Positions 28,441-36,829 of a DNA stretch of 64,000 nt are shown in pieces (the first letter of the stretch is position 1; every line of letters begins with the position of its first letter). The translations under genes were made by a program, and so were the position numbers. This DNA comes from Melaminivora jejuensis (GTDB taxonomy: Bacteria > Pseudomonadota > Gammaproteobacteria > Burkholderiales > Burkholderiaceae_C): contig NZ_JACWIJ010000002.1 of NCBI RefSeq assembly GCF_017811175.1, positions 2,976,001 through 3,040,000 of the forward strand, read 5' to 3'. The notes under the pieces are model-generated. The model was given only the letters and a program-made list of their open reading frames with translations. It was not told where the DNA came from and ran no database searches.

Positions 28441-29167
28441 AACCAAAGAATTCCGCCACCGGCTGCGTCTCCGGCAGCACATAGACCACGCCGTCGTGGC
28501 GGCCCAGGGTGGGGGCGATGAAGCGGTCGTAGAACGAGGCCGGCGCATTGATGCAGCCGTAGGAGATGCGGTTGTCGGCAATGCCGGGGCTGGCCAGGCG
28601 CTGCAGGCGGCGCTCCGCCGGGTTGGTGGGGCGCACGCGGTGCAGCGAGATGGCGTCGTCGTAATGCACCCAGACGATGTCCTCGCCGGCCATGTTCACG
28701 CCCGGCTCGGACACGAAGCGCCCCGCCGGCGTGGTGCGCTCGTGCCGGGCGATCTGCGCCATGGGGCGCTCGCCGATGCCGGGCACCGAGTGGTCACCGC
28801 GCGCCAGGCCCAGCAGCACTGGCGCCGAGGCCTGCCAGGCGCCCTGGGCATCGAAGACATGGGCCGCCGCGCTGCGCTTGTCGATCAGCACGAAGGGCAG
28901 GCCGGCGTTGTTGCCGCTGGCGCGTATCCAGGCCAGCACCTCGCGGGCGTCCTGCGACAGCGCGGGACTGCCGCGCTGCGCCTGGGTGGCCCGGGTGGTG
29001 GCAGTTGCCGGGTTCGGCCCGGCAGCGGCCTGCACGGGCAGCGCTGCAGGCACAGTGGCGGCAAGAAAGGCGAGGGCGGCGGCGCTGGACACCGCTGCCC
29101 GCACAGCCCTGCCCGCCTGCGCCGCGCCACTCAACGGTAGATGCGTTCGCCGCGATGGGCCTGCCAT
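28400..29167 (-). CDS. L,D-transpeptidase (YkuD domain)
   Basis: 255 residues. An Ala-rich hydrophobic N-terminal segment ends at VQAAA (signal peptide). The catalytic motif is SYGCINAPASFYDRF, with the nucleophilic Cys and conserved Asn, preceded by VWVHYDDAISLHRV. Such enzymes make 3-3 crosslinks in peptidoglycan or attach lipoproteins in the periplasm. The 5' end overlaps the upstream glycine-zipper gene by 37 bp and the 3' end overlaps the convergent permease gene, so the region is tightly packed. The start at 29167 could be slightly too far upstream. Confidence 0.85.
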   Translation of the reverse strand: MAGPSRRTHLPLSGAAQAGRAVRAAVSSAAALAFLAATVPAALPVQAAAGPNPATATTRATQAQRGSPALSQDAREVLAWIRASGNNAGLPFVLIDKRSAAAHVFDAQGAWQASAPVLLGLARGDHSVPGIGERPMAQIARHERTTPAGRFVSEPGVNMAGEDIVWVHYDDAISLHRVRPTNPAERRLQRLASPGIADNRISYGCINAPASFYDRFIAPTLGRHDGVVYVLPETQPVAEFFGFKAGGAGASARPD

Positions 29168-29688
29168 TGGTCTGCCAGGTAGGCCGCGTCCTCGTCCGAG
29201 CGGGCGTGGACGCCCATCAGGATGCCGCCGCGCTTGATGCCTTCCTCGTACTCCTTGACGCGCTCCTCGGGCATGCTCCAGCCGATCAGCGCGCCGATCA
29301 GGCCGCCGCCGGCAGCACCGGCACCTGCCCCAGCCGCTGCTGCGGCCAGTGGGCCGGCCACGACGATGCCCAGGCCGGGCAGCGCCAGGGTGGTGCCCAC
29401 GGCGGCCACGGCAGCGGCGATGGCACCCACGGTGCCACCGATGGCGCCGCCGATGCCGGCGCCCTTGGCGGCCTTGTTGCCCAGTTCGGTCTCGACCGTC
29501 TCGCCGCCGAAGTGGCGCGTGCGGGTGTCGTCGGACATGACCAGGTTGACATCATCCGTGGTGTAGCCGCGTGCGTGCGCCGCGTTGTAGGCGGTCTCGG
29601 CGGCCTCGCGATCCGGGAACAGGCCGGTCACGAGGTAGCGCGAGTCGCCGGGTGCAGTGGTAGCGGCGGTAGTGGTGTTTGGGTTCAT
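29131..29688 (-). CDS. Glycine-zipper protein with N-terminal general-stress-17M-like domain
   Basis: 185 residues. The N-terminus (RYLVTGLFPDREAAETAYNA, then ARGYTTDDVNLVMSD) resembles the YflT/GS17M fold that begins many stress proteins. The middle is a long Gly/Ala zipper (KGAGIGGAIGGTVGAIAAAV...GLIGALIGWSMPEERVKEYE) likely to insert in membranes. The tail GGILMGVHARSDEDAAYLAD completes the fold. There is no secretion signal. It is upstream of, and overlaps, the L,D-transpeptidase gene. Role unknown; a stress function is inferred. Confidence 0.72.
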   Translation of the reverse strand: MNPNTTTAATTAPGDSRYLVTGLFPDREAAETAYNAAHARGYTTDDVNLVMSDDTRTRHFGGETVETELGNKAAKGAGIGGAIGGTVGAIAAAVAAVGTTLALPGLGIVVAGPLAAAAAGAGAGAAGGGLIGALIGWSMPEERVKEYEEGIKRGGILMGVHARSDEDAAYLADQWQAHRGERIYR

Positions 29689-29787
29689 GTCGGCTCCTCT
29701 GGGTTGAACAGGCAGCGGGCCGGGGCAGGCCCGCTGCGCTCGGGTGCGGTCAATGGCGGAAGTGGCGGAAATGGCGGTCGATCGGGA

Positions 29788-30216
29788 TCAATTGCGGTCG
29801 GCGCGTGGCGCGCGGTTGCGCATCCGGTTGCCGGTCGTGGTGCCGCTCATGTCGCTGCGCTGGCTGTCAACGGTCGTGCCCATGTCGTTGCCGCTGGTGC
29901 CGGTGCCGGTGCTGCCGGCGCTGGTGCCCATGGCAGCCTGGCTGTTGCTGACCTGGGGCGCCGGCGAGTTGCCCGAGGGCGACGGTGTCACCTGGGCGGT
30001 CTGCATGGCATCGCTGGCGCGCTCGGTGGCGCTGGGGCCGGTGCGCACCAAGGTGGCGGTATCGGAGCGCGGCACGGCGTTCTGCGTGGCCTGCTGTGCC
30101 TCCTGGGGCGTGGCGCCGACGGTGGTCGGCGTGCTGCTGGTCTGTGCCCAGGTGCCTGCGGCGGCCAGGGCCAGGGCGGCAGTCACAGAAAGGGTCTGGA
30201 GGGTGGTCTTGAACAT
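29788..30216 (-). CDS. Secreted low-complexity Ser/Thr/Ala-rich protein
   Basis: 142 residues from MFKTTLQTLSVTAALALAAA, a clear signal peptide cleaved near TWAQ. The mature part is low complexity (Ser, Thr, Gln, Asn, Gly) with no domain, ending GNRMRNRAPRADRN. The start was chosen because the signal peptide begins there; the longer upstream frame is not signal-like. It resembles the low-complexity region of the EF-hand protein at 36077. Periplasmic or exported; function unknown. Confidence 0.6.
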   Translation of the reverse strand: MFKTTLQTLSVTAALALAAAGTWAQTSSTPTTVGATPQEAQQATQNAVPRSDTATLVRTGPSATERASDAMQTAQVTPSPSGNSPAPQVSNSQAAMGTSAGSTGTGTSGNDMGTTVDSQRSDMSGTTTGNRMRNRAPRADRN

Positions 30217-30360
30217 GGTGGCTTCCTTGCAAAGTGCTGTGGTGCCTCCCATGTTCGCCAGCGCCCACGGCGCAGCCGTCCATGAATGTCTCTTGCCCAT
30301 GTAGGCAGTGCGCCCGGCATGGCGCCATCACCCGGGCTGGCGATGGGTGTCGATATTTCG

Positions 30361-30420
30361 GATAAAAGTGCCGAAAACCCTTGCCAGAAAAGCGCTGGCA
30401 GCTATGCTTTTTGCTTTGTT
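30361..30420 (+). repeat. Dispersed ~60-bp intergenic element, copy 8
   Basis: Forward orientation: GTGCCGAAAACCCTTGCCAG, AAAAGCGCTGGCAGCTATGC. It lies just beyond the stop of the zinc-ribbon gene. Confidence 0.8.
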
Positions 30421-30423
30421 AAA

Positions 30424-31149
30424 TCAGCGCCGGAACCACGACCACACCAGGTCGATGCCGGCGCTGAGGAGGTCCAAGCGCTCGCCGCCCTCCAGCCGCC
30501 GGCGCTGGCGCTCGCGTTTTTCGCGCTCGCGGGCGCGCTCCACCGTGATCAGGGCGTCAGCCAGGGCTTCGGGCGAGATGCCGCCGCTGGTGCGCTGCGC
30601 CGCGCGGTCGAAGCGCGCCAGGGCCTGCTCCACGGCCTGCGGGTCGAGCAGCGACAGCGCCGAGCGGCACCAGGGGCAGGCGTGGTCGCGCCGGATGTCC
30701 ACGCTGGCGCCGCAGGCCGTGCAGGCGATGGTGCCCACGCGCGCGGCCAGCGCCTGGATCTCCAGCGAGCTGAGGTGGCGCACAAAGCCCTTTTCCACCA
30801 TGAAGGCGCCGAAGGTGGCAAACCGCCCGTGCCGCTGCGGGCAGCGCCAGGCGACGTAGCGCCCGCCCTGCGCCAGGTCGTAGCCATGCTCCAGCGTGCG
30901 GCGGCAACGCGGGCAGGCCAGGTGCTGCGCCAGGGGCCGGTGCTGCTCCAGACGGCGCGCGTGCAGCAGCTCGAACAGCTCGATCACCGCTGCCGGCGCC
31001 AGGCGGGTGTTTTCCTGCGGGTCGAACCACAGGCCCTGGCAGGCAAAGCACATGTCCAGCGTGAGCGCGCCGCCGTCGCTGGCAGCAAAGGTCTGCTGGT
31101 GCATGGGCTGGCGGCACGAGGGGCAGGCCAGGGCTGCAGTGGTGCTCAT
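30424..31149 (-). CDS. Zinc-ribbon protein (TFIIB-type ribbon, multiple CxxC pairs)
   Basis: 241 residues. Three zinc-binding clusters are visible: CPSCRQPMHQ...CFACQGLWFDP (residues 9-45), CPRCRRTLEHG...CPQRHGRF (~78-108) and CTACGASVDI...CPWCRSAL (~143-164). A basic helical tail follows (VERAREREKRERQRRRLEGG). The first cluster with GLWFDPQE matches the zf-TFIIB family of small bacterial proteins. Function is unknown. It is followed downstream by a dispersed element and lies 33 bp after the ABC binding-protein gene. Confidence 0.75.
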   Translation of the reverse strand: MSTTAALACPSCRQPMHQQTFAASDGGALTLDMCFACQGLWFDPQENTRLAPAAVIELFELLHARRLEQHRPLAQHLACPRCRRTLEHGYDLAQGGRYVAWRCPQRHGRFATFGAFMVEKGFVRHLSSLEIQALAARVGTIACTACGASVDIRRDHACPWCRSALSLLDPQAVEQALARFDRAAQRTSGGISPEALADALITVERAREREKRERQRRRLEGGERLDLLSAGIDLVWSWFRR

Positions 31150-31182
31150 GGCCGCGCCTGTCTGTCTGCCTGCCGCCCGGCT

Positions 31183-32343
31183 TCAGCCGATGAAGCGCCC
31201 GTTGCCGCCCAGCACGCCCAGCTCGACAAAGCGCGAACCCACGTGGGGCGGCTGGCCGTTGTAGTCCACCACGAAGCCGCCCAGGTCGAACTGGCGGATG
31301 CTGGCCAGCGCCGCACGCAGCCGGGCCTGGTTGACATCCTTGCCGGCGCGCTCCAGCGCTTCCAGCAGCACGCGCGCGTTGATGTAGGCCTCCAGGCTGC
31401 CTTGCGAGAACTCGTTGTGCCCGGCGGCGCGCATGGCGCTCTGGTAGTCGCGCACCACCTGCAGCTTGCCCCGATCCGGGTCGGGCACGATCATGGTCAG
31501 GGCGATGCCGCTGGCCGCATCGCCCAGCTGCGCCAGGCTGGTGCCGGGCAGGGTCACGCTGACGCCGGCCATCAGCACGCCGGGCAGCCGCGTCTTGATG
31601 CCGCGCACCAGCTCCACCGAGACCGTGCCGGCAGTGGCCAGCAGCACGGCGGAGGGCTTGCCCGACGCCAGCGTCTGCAGCGCCTGCTGCAGGTTGGTGC
31701 CATCGGTGGCCACGGCGGCCTGCGCTGCCGGCTGGCGGCCCATCTTCTGCAGCGCGCCAGTGGCCACCTCCAGCAGCTCGCGGCCATAGCCGTTGTCCAG
31801 GTAGGCAATGCCCAGGCCCTTGAGGCCCATGCCGGTCAGGCGCTCGATCAGGCGCAGCACCTCGTCGGTGTAGCTGGCGCGCACGTGGAAGATGTTGCGC
31901 AGCGGCTTGCGCAGCGAGGCGGCGCCGGTGATGGGCGCCAGGTGCGGCAGTCCGGCATCCTCCAGCAGCGGCGCGATGGCGGTGTTGTTGGGCGTGCCCA
32001 CGCACGACAGCAGCGCCAGGGTGCTGTTCTGGGCAATGATCTGGCGCACGTTGGCCAGCGAGCGCTCGGGCACATAGCCGTCATCGACGATCTGCAGTTG
32101 CACGCTGCGCCCGTGGATGCCGCCACGGGCGTTGGCCTGGGCGAAGGCGGCGCCGGCGCCCTGCTGGATGTCGTTGCCAAAACCCAGCAGCGGCCCGGTC
32201 AGCGGCGCCGAGCTGACGATGGACAGGCTTTTGGCGGTGACGCCCGGCGCGTCCTGCGCATGGGCCAGGGGCAGTAGGGCCGGGCCGGCCAGTGCGGCAG
32301 TGCCGGTGCGCCCGGCAAGAGAGAGAAAGTGGCGACGATCCAT
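31183..32343 (-). CDS. ABC transporter substrate-binding protein, branched-chain amino acid type
   Basis: 386 residues. The start at 32343 gives MDRRHFLSLAGRTGTAALAG, a Tat-like signal ending near LAHAQD. The mature protein has the type I periplasmic binding fold: IVSSAPLTGPLLGFGNDIQQ, GAGAAFAQANARGGIHGRSV and VCDDGY-like IVDDGYVPERSL. Such proteins (LivJ/Peripla_BP_6) deliver amino acids, amides or aromatic compounds to an ABC importer. No permease or ATPase gene is next to it, so it is an orphan receptor, as is common in Comamonadaceae. Ligand unknown. Confidence 0.87.
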   Translation of the reverse strand: MDRRHFLSLAGRTGTAALAGPALLPLAHAQDAPGVTAKSLSIVSSAPLTGPLLGFGNDIQQGAGAAFAQANARGGIHGRSVQLQIVDDGYVPERSLANVRQIIAQNSTLALLSCVGTPNNTAIAPLLEDAGLPHLAPITGAASLRKPLRNIFHVRASYTDEVLRLIERLTGMGLKGLGIAYLDNGYGRELLEVATGALQKMGRQPAAQAAVATDGTNLQQALQTLASGKPSAVLLATAGTVSVELVRGIKTRLPGVLMAGVSVTLPGTSLAQLGDAASGIALTMIVPDPDRGKLQVVRDYQSAMRAAGHNEFSQGSLEAYINARVLLEALERAGKDVNQARLRAALASIRQFDLGGFVVDYNGQPPHVGSRFVELGVLGGNGRFIG

Positions 32344-32567
32344 GGCGGGGCAGGCAGGACAGGAGTGGGAGGAGCCGCGAGTGGGCAACAGCCGTCGATC
32401 TTTCGTCTGTTACCCACGGGACAGCGCGGCGGCGCGGCAGGTCAATAATGCGTGCGCCGCCTGGCGGCAGGCACGCATGGCAGCCGGCGATTCTACGAAG
32501 CCCGCCGCAGTGCGTCGCCGCCGGGTCTTCCTCCACTGTGCCTTCATTCCTGCGCGAGTTGCCTGCC

Positions 32568-32990
32568 ATGTCAATCTGGACCCGTCCCATTACCGCCGAA
32601 GCCATCAACGCCCTCAACGCCGGCACCGCCGTGACGCACCTGGGCATCGAATTCACCGAAGTCGGCGACGACTGGCTGCGCGCGCGCGTGCCGGTCGATG
32701 AGCGCACGCGCCAGCCCTACGGCCTGCTGCATGGCGGCGTGAGCGTGGTGCTGGCCGAGACGCTGGGCTCGGTGGGCGCGGCCAGCTCCTGCCCCGAGGG
32801 CCATCGCGCCGTGGGCCTGGAGATCAATGCCAACCACCTGCGCGCCGCCACCAGCGGCTGGGTCACCGGCACGGCGCGGCGCCTGCACGCCGGACGCACC
32901 ACCCAGGTCTGGCAGATCGAGATGGTCAACGACGCTGGCGAGCCGACCTGCGTCTCGCGCATCACCATGGCCATCCTGGCGCCGCGTTGA
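32568..32990 (+). CDS. Hotdog-fold thioesterase (PaaI/EntH family)
   Basis: 140 residues. The hotdog-fold pattern is clear: LGIEFTEVGDDWLRARVPVD, then the active-site segment QPYGLLHGGVSVVLAETLGS (HGG with a downstream Glu), and LEINANHLRAA. This hydrolyses aromatic or acyl-CoA thioesters, often as a proofreading enzyme. It is divergent from the binding-protein gene; the 224 bp between them hold only regulatory sequence I cannot resolve. Confidence 0.9.
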   Translation: MSIWTRPITAEAINALNAGTAVTHLGIEFTEVGDDWLRARVPVDERTRQPYGLLHGGVSVVLAETLGSVGAASSCPEGHRAVGLEINANHLRAATSGWVTGTARRLHAGRTTQVWQIEMVNDAGEPTCVSRITMAILAPR

Positions 32991-32993
32991 TGG

Positions 32994-33056
32994 TTTTGGG
33001 TCAAATCGACCGCAAACCCTTTGCTGGCCAGCGATGATAGCTATATAAAAAATAGC
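32994..33056 (+). repeat. Dispersed ~60-bp intergenic element, copy 9
   Basis: Forward orientation: ACCGCAAACCCTTTGCTGGC, CAGCGATGATAGCTATATAA. It follows the thioesterase stop directly. Confidence 0.8.
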
Positions 33057-33138
33057 AAATCAACCGGCGGTCAGCCTGCTTTTTCCAGGGCGCGCTGACG
33101 AGCTGCGGGAGCTGGCGCCGCGCGCAGAACGCCCCGCC

Positions 33139-33567
33139 TCAGGAGCGCGGCAGGCGGCGCGCCTCGCGGGCGCGCCTGTCCAGGAAATGCTTGACGGCCT
33201 TGTCGCTGCGCCGGATGTGCAGCGACAGCCAGTCGCGCAGCAGCGCCGAGAGTTGCGCCGCTACCGTGATCTGCCCGGCGTCGTATTTGCCCTGCAGCGC
33301 GCGCAGCTCGTTGACGAAGCGCTCGTGGCCCTGGCGGTGCGCCGGGGTTTCCGGAAAGCCGATGCTCTCCAGGTAGCGCTCCTCGCGCTGGATGTGCTGC
33401 ACCGTGTCCTGCACCAGTTCGGCCAGCAGCGGCCCGATGATGTCCTGCCCGCGCCCCTGGCTGGTGGCGTCGTGCAACTGGTTGACCTGTGCGACCAGCT
33501 TGCGGTGGTCGGCGTCGATCGGCCCCTGGTCGATCTCCAGATCGGCTGCCCATTCAAAGTAAGCCAC
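33139..33567 (-). CDS. Bacteriohemerythrin
   Basis: 142 residues, normal for single-domain bacterial hemerythrins. The di-iron ligands are in order: GPIDADHRKL (His with adjacent Asp), QHIQREERYLES (HxxxE), THR-type AHRQGHERF (HxxxH) and LSLHIRRSD (final His and Asp). Hemerythrins bind O2 reversibly for storage, delivery or sensing. It is 34 bp after the chemoreceptor gene on the same strand, which suggests a role in oxygen taxis or signalling; this is inference. Confidence 0.9.
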   Translation of the reverse strand: MAYFEWAADLEIDQGPIDADHRKLVAQVNQLHDATSQGRGQDIIGPLLAELVQDTVQHIQREERYLESIGFPETPAHRQGHERFVNELRALQGKYDAGQITVAAQLSALLRDWLSLHIRRSDKAVKHFLDRRAREARRLPRS

Positions 33568-33600
33568 TGCTTGGCGTCTCCTGTGCGGTGCCGCGCGTCT

Positions 33601-35190
33601 TCAGCCCTGGAGCTGCAGCGCTGCCGGCGATTGCGATTGCTGTCCCTGGCCCAGCTTGAACACGCTGATGGCGCGCACCAGGCCCTGCGCCTGATGCTCC
33701 AGCGCCTGCGCGGCGGCGGCGGCCTCCTCGACCAGTGCGGCGTTGGACTGCGTGACCATGTCCATCTGGCCCACGGCCTGGTTGATCTGGTCGATGCCCA
33801 CGGACTGATCCTGGCTGGCCTGGGCGATCTCGCCCATGATGTCGGCCACGCGGCGCACGTTGACCACGATCTCGTCCATGGTCGAGCCGGCGCGCTCCAC
33901 ATGGCGGCTGCCCTCGCTGACGTTGCTCACCGAGGTCTCGATCAGACCCTTGATCTCGCGCGCTGCCTCGGCGCTGCGCCCGGCCAGGGCGCGCACCTCG
34001 CTGGCCACCACGGCAAAGCCCCGGCCCTGCTCGCCGGCGCGCGCGGCCTCCACGGCCGCATTGAGCGCCAGGATGTTGGTCTGGAAGGCAATCGAGTCGA
34101 TCACGCCGATGATGTCGGCGATGCGCCGTGACGAGCTGTTGATGGACTCCATAGTCTGCACCACCTGGGCCACGACCTCGCCGCCGCGCACGGCCACCTG
34201 CGAGGCCGATTCGGCGATCTGGCTGGCGTGCCTGCCGGCCTCGTAGTTCTGGCGCACCGTGCCCGACAGCTCCTGCATGGACGCGGCCGTCTGCTCCAGC
34301 GCGCTGGCCTGCTCCTCGGTGCGCGAGGACAGGTCGGTGTTGCCGGCGGCAATCTGGTGGGTGGCCGAAGCGATGGCCTCGCTGCCCTGGCGCACGCCGG
34401 CGACGATGCGCACCAGGCTGGCGTTCATCTCGTGCAGCGCCTGCAGCAGCTGCGCCGTCTCGTCCTGGCCGCTGACCTCGATGCGCTGGCTCAGGTCGCC
34501 CGCCGCCACGGCCTGCGTGGCACGCACGGCGCGCATCAGCGGCTGCACGATGGAGCGCGTGATCAGCCAGGCCGAGGCCACGCTGAGCACCAGCGCTGCA
34601 GCGCCCAGGCCCAGCAGCCACAGGCGGGCGTTGCGGATGTCGGCCAGCGCCCGTGCGCCGCTGTCCTTGGCCACGCCGTGCTGCAGTTGATTCAGGCTGT
34701 GGATGGGCGCGCGCAGCTTCTCCAAGGCCGGCAGGGTCTGCTCGTGCAGCAGCGCCAGGGCGCTTTCGCGCTCGCCGCGCTCGGCCAACTCGCGCACGCG
34801 GGTGTAGGACTGCACGTAGTCGGCGCGCAGCGCCTTGAACTGATCGATGAAGGCCCGAGCCTCGGGCAGATGCACCTTGGCATCCAGCGTGGCCAGCGCC
34901 TGATCGATGACGCGCTTGTTGGCCGCCAGGTAGTCCTGCGCCTCCTTGCGCTCCTCGGCGCTGCTGGCCAGCACGATCTGCACGGTGCGCTGCAGGTTGG
35001 CACGGGCGTACAGATCGACGGTGTTGGCCGCATCGGCCTTGGCCCAGTCCTCCTCGATCAGGCCGGTGGTCACGCCCTGCACCGAAGTCAGCCGTATCAG
35101 GCCAGTGGCCACCATGGCCAGCATGGTCAATATCAGCAGGGCGAAGGTGGCACCCAGGCGGGTGCCGATCTTGAAATCGTTGAGCTGCAT
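33601..35190 (-). CDS. Methyl-accepting chemotaxis protein
   Basis: 529 residues. TM1 lies near residues 10-31, a four-helix-bundle periplasmic domain near 32-190 (with the Tar-like [20 protein letters not shown]) and TM2 near 190-212. A HAMP domain follows, then the signalling domain with the conserved hairpin tip [20 protein letters not shown] and [20 protein letters not shown]. Methylation regions flank the tip. There is no C-terminal CheR/CheB-tethering pentapeptide. The start at 35190 gives a normal basic N-terminus before TM1. The ligand is unknown. Confidence 0.95.
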   Translation of the reverse strand: MQLNDFKIGTRLGATFALLILTMLAMVATGLIRLTSVQGVTTGLIEEDWAKADAANTVDLYARANLQRTVQIVLASSAEERKEAQDYLAANKRVIDQALATLDAKVHLPEARAFIDQFKALRADYVQSYTRVRELAERGERESALALLHEQTLPALEKLRAPIHSLNQLQHGVAKDSGARALADIRNARLWLLGLGAAALVLSVASAWLITRSIVQPLMRAVRATQAVAAGDLSQRIEVSGQDETAQLLQALHEMNASLVRIVAGVRQGSEAIASATHQIAAGNTDLSSRTEEQASALEQTAASMQELSGTVRQNYEAGRHASQIAESASQVAVRGGEVVAQVVQTMESINSSSRRIADIIGVIDSIAFQTNILALNAAVEAARAGEQGRGFAVVASEVRALAGRSAEAAREIKGLIETSVSNVSEGSRHVERAGSTMDEIVVNVRRVADIMGEIAQASQDQSVGIDQINQAVGQMDMVTQSNAALVEEAAAAAQALEHQAQGLVRAISVFKLGQGQQSQSPAALQLQG

Positions 35191-35324
35191 GGTGACGACA
35201 AAAGGTGTCCGTATCAAAGTGTAATAGTTTCCCTGATTTTTCAGGGAAAACCCTGATCCCCTCAAACTGGCTCAGGCCTTGTCCTGGCCCTGTCACCCAG
35301 CGTGGCGAATAGCTGTAGCGTCGA

Positions 35325-35921
35325 TCAGCCGTGCGTGTCGCCTGCGTCGTCGGCAGCGCGCTCATGGCGCGCCAGGCGTTCGCTTTTCCAGTAAACGTCA
35401 TCGCCCCCGCCCTGCGCACGGTTGAGTACGCGCGACAGCACGAACAGCAAGTCCGACAGGCGGTTGAGGTACTGGCGCGGTGCGGCGCGCAGCGGCTCCT
35501 GGGCGCCCAGGGCGACCACAGCGCGCTCGGCACGGCGCGCCACAGTGCGGCACACGTGGGCCTGCGCGGCGGCGCGCGTGCCGGCGGGCAGGATGAACTC
35601 CTGCAGGCGCGGCAGGCCGGCGTTGTAGTGCGCCAACTGCTGGTCGAGCTGGGCCAGCGCGTCGTCCTTGAGCAGCTCGAAGCCCGGGATCGACAGCTCT
35701 CCGCCCAGGTTGAACAGCTGGTGCTGCACGTCGATCAGCAGCTCGCGCACGTCTGGCGGCAGCTCCTCGCACAGCAGCAGGCCGATGTGCGAGTTCAGCT
35801 CATCGACATCGCCCATGGCGCAGGGCCGGCCACTGGCCTTGGACACGCGGGTGTTGTTGCCCAGGCCGGTGCTGCCGTCGTCCCCGGTGCGCGTGGCGAT
35901 CTGTGTCAGGCGGTTACCCAT
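35325..35921 (-). CDS. Cob(I)yrinic acid a,c-diamide adenosyltransferase, PduO type
   Basis: 198 residues. The ATP-binding N-terminus TRTGDDGSTGLGNNTRVSK, the DELNSHIGLLL segment and the C-terminal RQYLNRLSDLLFVLSRVLNR define the PduO-type ATP:cob(I)alamin adenosyltransferase. It makes adenosylcobalamin from cob(I)alamin and ATP in the cytoplasm. No other B12 gene is adjacent. There are ~130 bp of non-coding sequence between it and the chemoreceptor start. Confidence 0.95.
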   Translation of the reverse strand: MGNRLTQIATRTGDDGSTGLGNNTRVSKASGRPCAMGDVDELNSHIGLLLCEELPPDVRELLIDVQHQLFNLGGELSIPGFELLKDDALAQLDQQLAHYNAGLPRLQEFILPAGTRAAAQAHVCRTVARRAERAVVALGAQEPLRAAPRQYLNRLSDLLFVLSRVLNRAQGGGDDVYWKSERLARHERAADDAGDTHG

Positions 35922-36076
35922 GGCACGTTTTCCTTCCTGTCGAGTGGTTTTGGCTGATTGTTGGTTACATGACGCCGGTCAATTGTGCCCGGGGGCAACA
36001 GCGGGCAAAAGTGCTGGCCGCGTCGGCGGCAAAGGGGTGCAATGAAACTGTGTTTCACCATCCCAGGAGTTCTCAC

Positions 36077-36619
36077 ATGACTCGGACAACAGCATCCACC
36101 CGCATCTCCACTGCCACCGGCATCCGCGCCGCACTGCTGTGCGCCGCCTTTGCATTTGGCGGCCTGGCCCAGGCGCAGACTACGACGCAGCCCGCCTCGG
36201 CCCTGGGCGCTGCCGGCCAGTCCACCGCGCCACACACCACCAATAGCCAATCGGCGGTGAGCGACCAGCGCAGCGCCACGGGCAGCAGCAATGCCGGCAC
36301 CACGGGCAGCGCCGCCGGCGCGACCAATGACGTGAAAAACCGCTCCAACGTCCCGCACGCCACCCCGGGCCAGTCCACGGCGGCCAGCAGCGGCATGACC
36401 AACAGCAACCCGGCAGGCAGCGGCACGACCAACGCGCCGATCGCCAATTCCAACGTCAACGACAGCATCTTCGACCGTGCCGACACCAACCGCGACGGCC
36501 AGCTGAGCACTGCCGAAGCCCAGCAGGTGCCGGGCCTGTCCACGCGCTTCAAGGAACTGGACAAGGACAGGAACGGCACGCTGTCGCGCAGCGAGTTCGC
36601 GCCCTACACCCGGCCCTGA
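36077..36619 (+). CDS. Secreted EF-hand domain protein
   Basis: 180 residues with a CCAGGAG ribosome-binding site. A signal peptide (IRAALLCAAFAFGGLAQAQT) is followed by a Ser/Thr/Asn/Ala-rich low-complexity linker of ~100 residues and two C-terminal EF-hand loops: DRADTNRDGQLSTAEAQQV and KELDKDRNGTLSRSEFAPYT. Both have Asp/Asn at calcium-ligand positions 1, 3 and 5 and Glu at 12. It is probably a periplasmic calcium-binding protein. A terminator follows 60 bp later. Confidence 0.82.
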   Translation: MTRTTASTRISTATGIRAALLCAAFAFGGLAQAQTTTQPASALGAAGQSTAPHTTNSQSAVSDQRSATGSSNAGTTGSAAGATNDVKNRSNVPHATPGQSTAASSGMTNSNPAGSGTTNAPIANSNVNDSIFDRADTNRDGQLSTAEAQQVPGLSTRFKELDKDRNGTLSRSEFAPYTRP

Positions 36620-36680
36620 GATCGTAAACACGCTCTGAGGCAGTTGACTGAACCTTGAGCCTTTGAACCTGGCTCTCGGC

Positions 36681-36714
36681 CTGCCGGCGCCGCTGTGGTG
36701 CCGGCAGTTTTTTT
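36681..36714 (+). terminator. Rho-independent terminator after the EF-hand gene
   Basis: CTGCCGGC (36681-36688) pairs with GCCGGCAG (36700-36707) and is followed by seven T residues. Confidence 0.92.
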
Positions 36715-36829
36715 CGTGCTGGCGAGGGTGCTGTGCAGTGTTCGGGACTCTGCGGTTGTGCGCGTTGCCGATTTCTACAATCGGCTCTCCCCTGCCCTAT
36801 CCCCGACCCCTGTCCTGCCGGAGCCTGCC

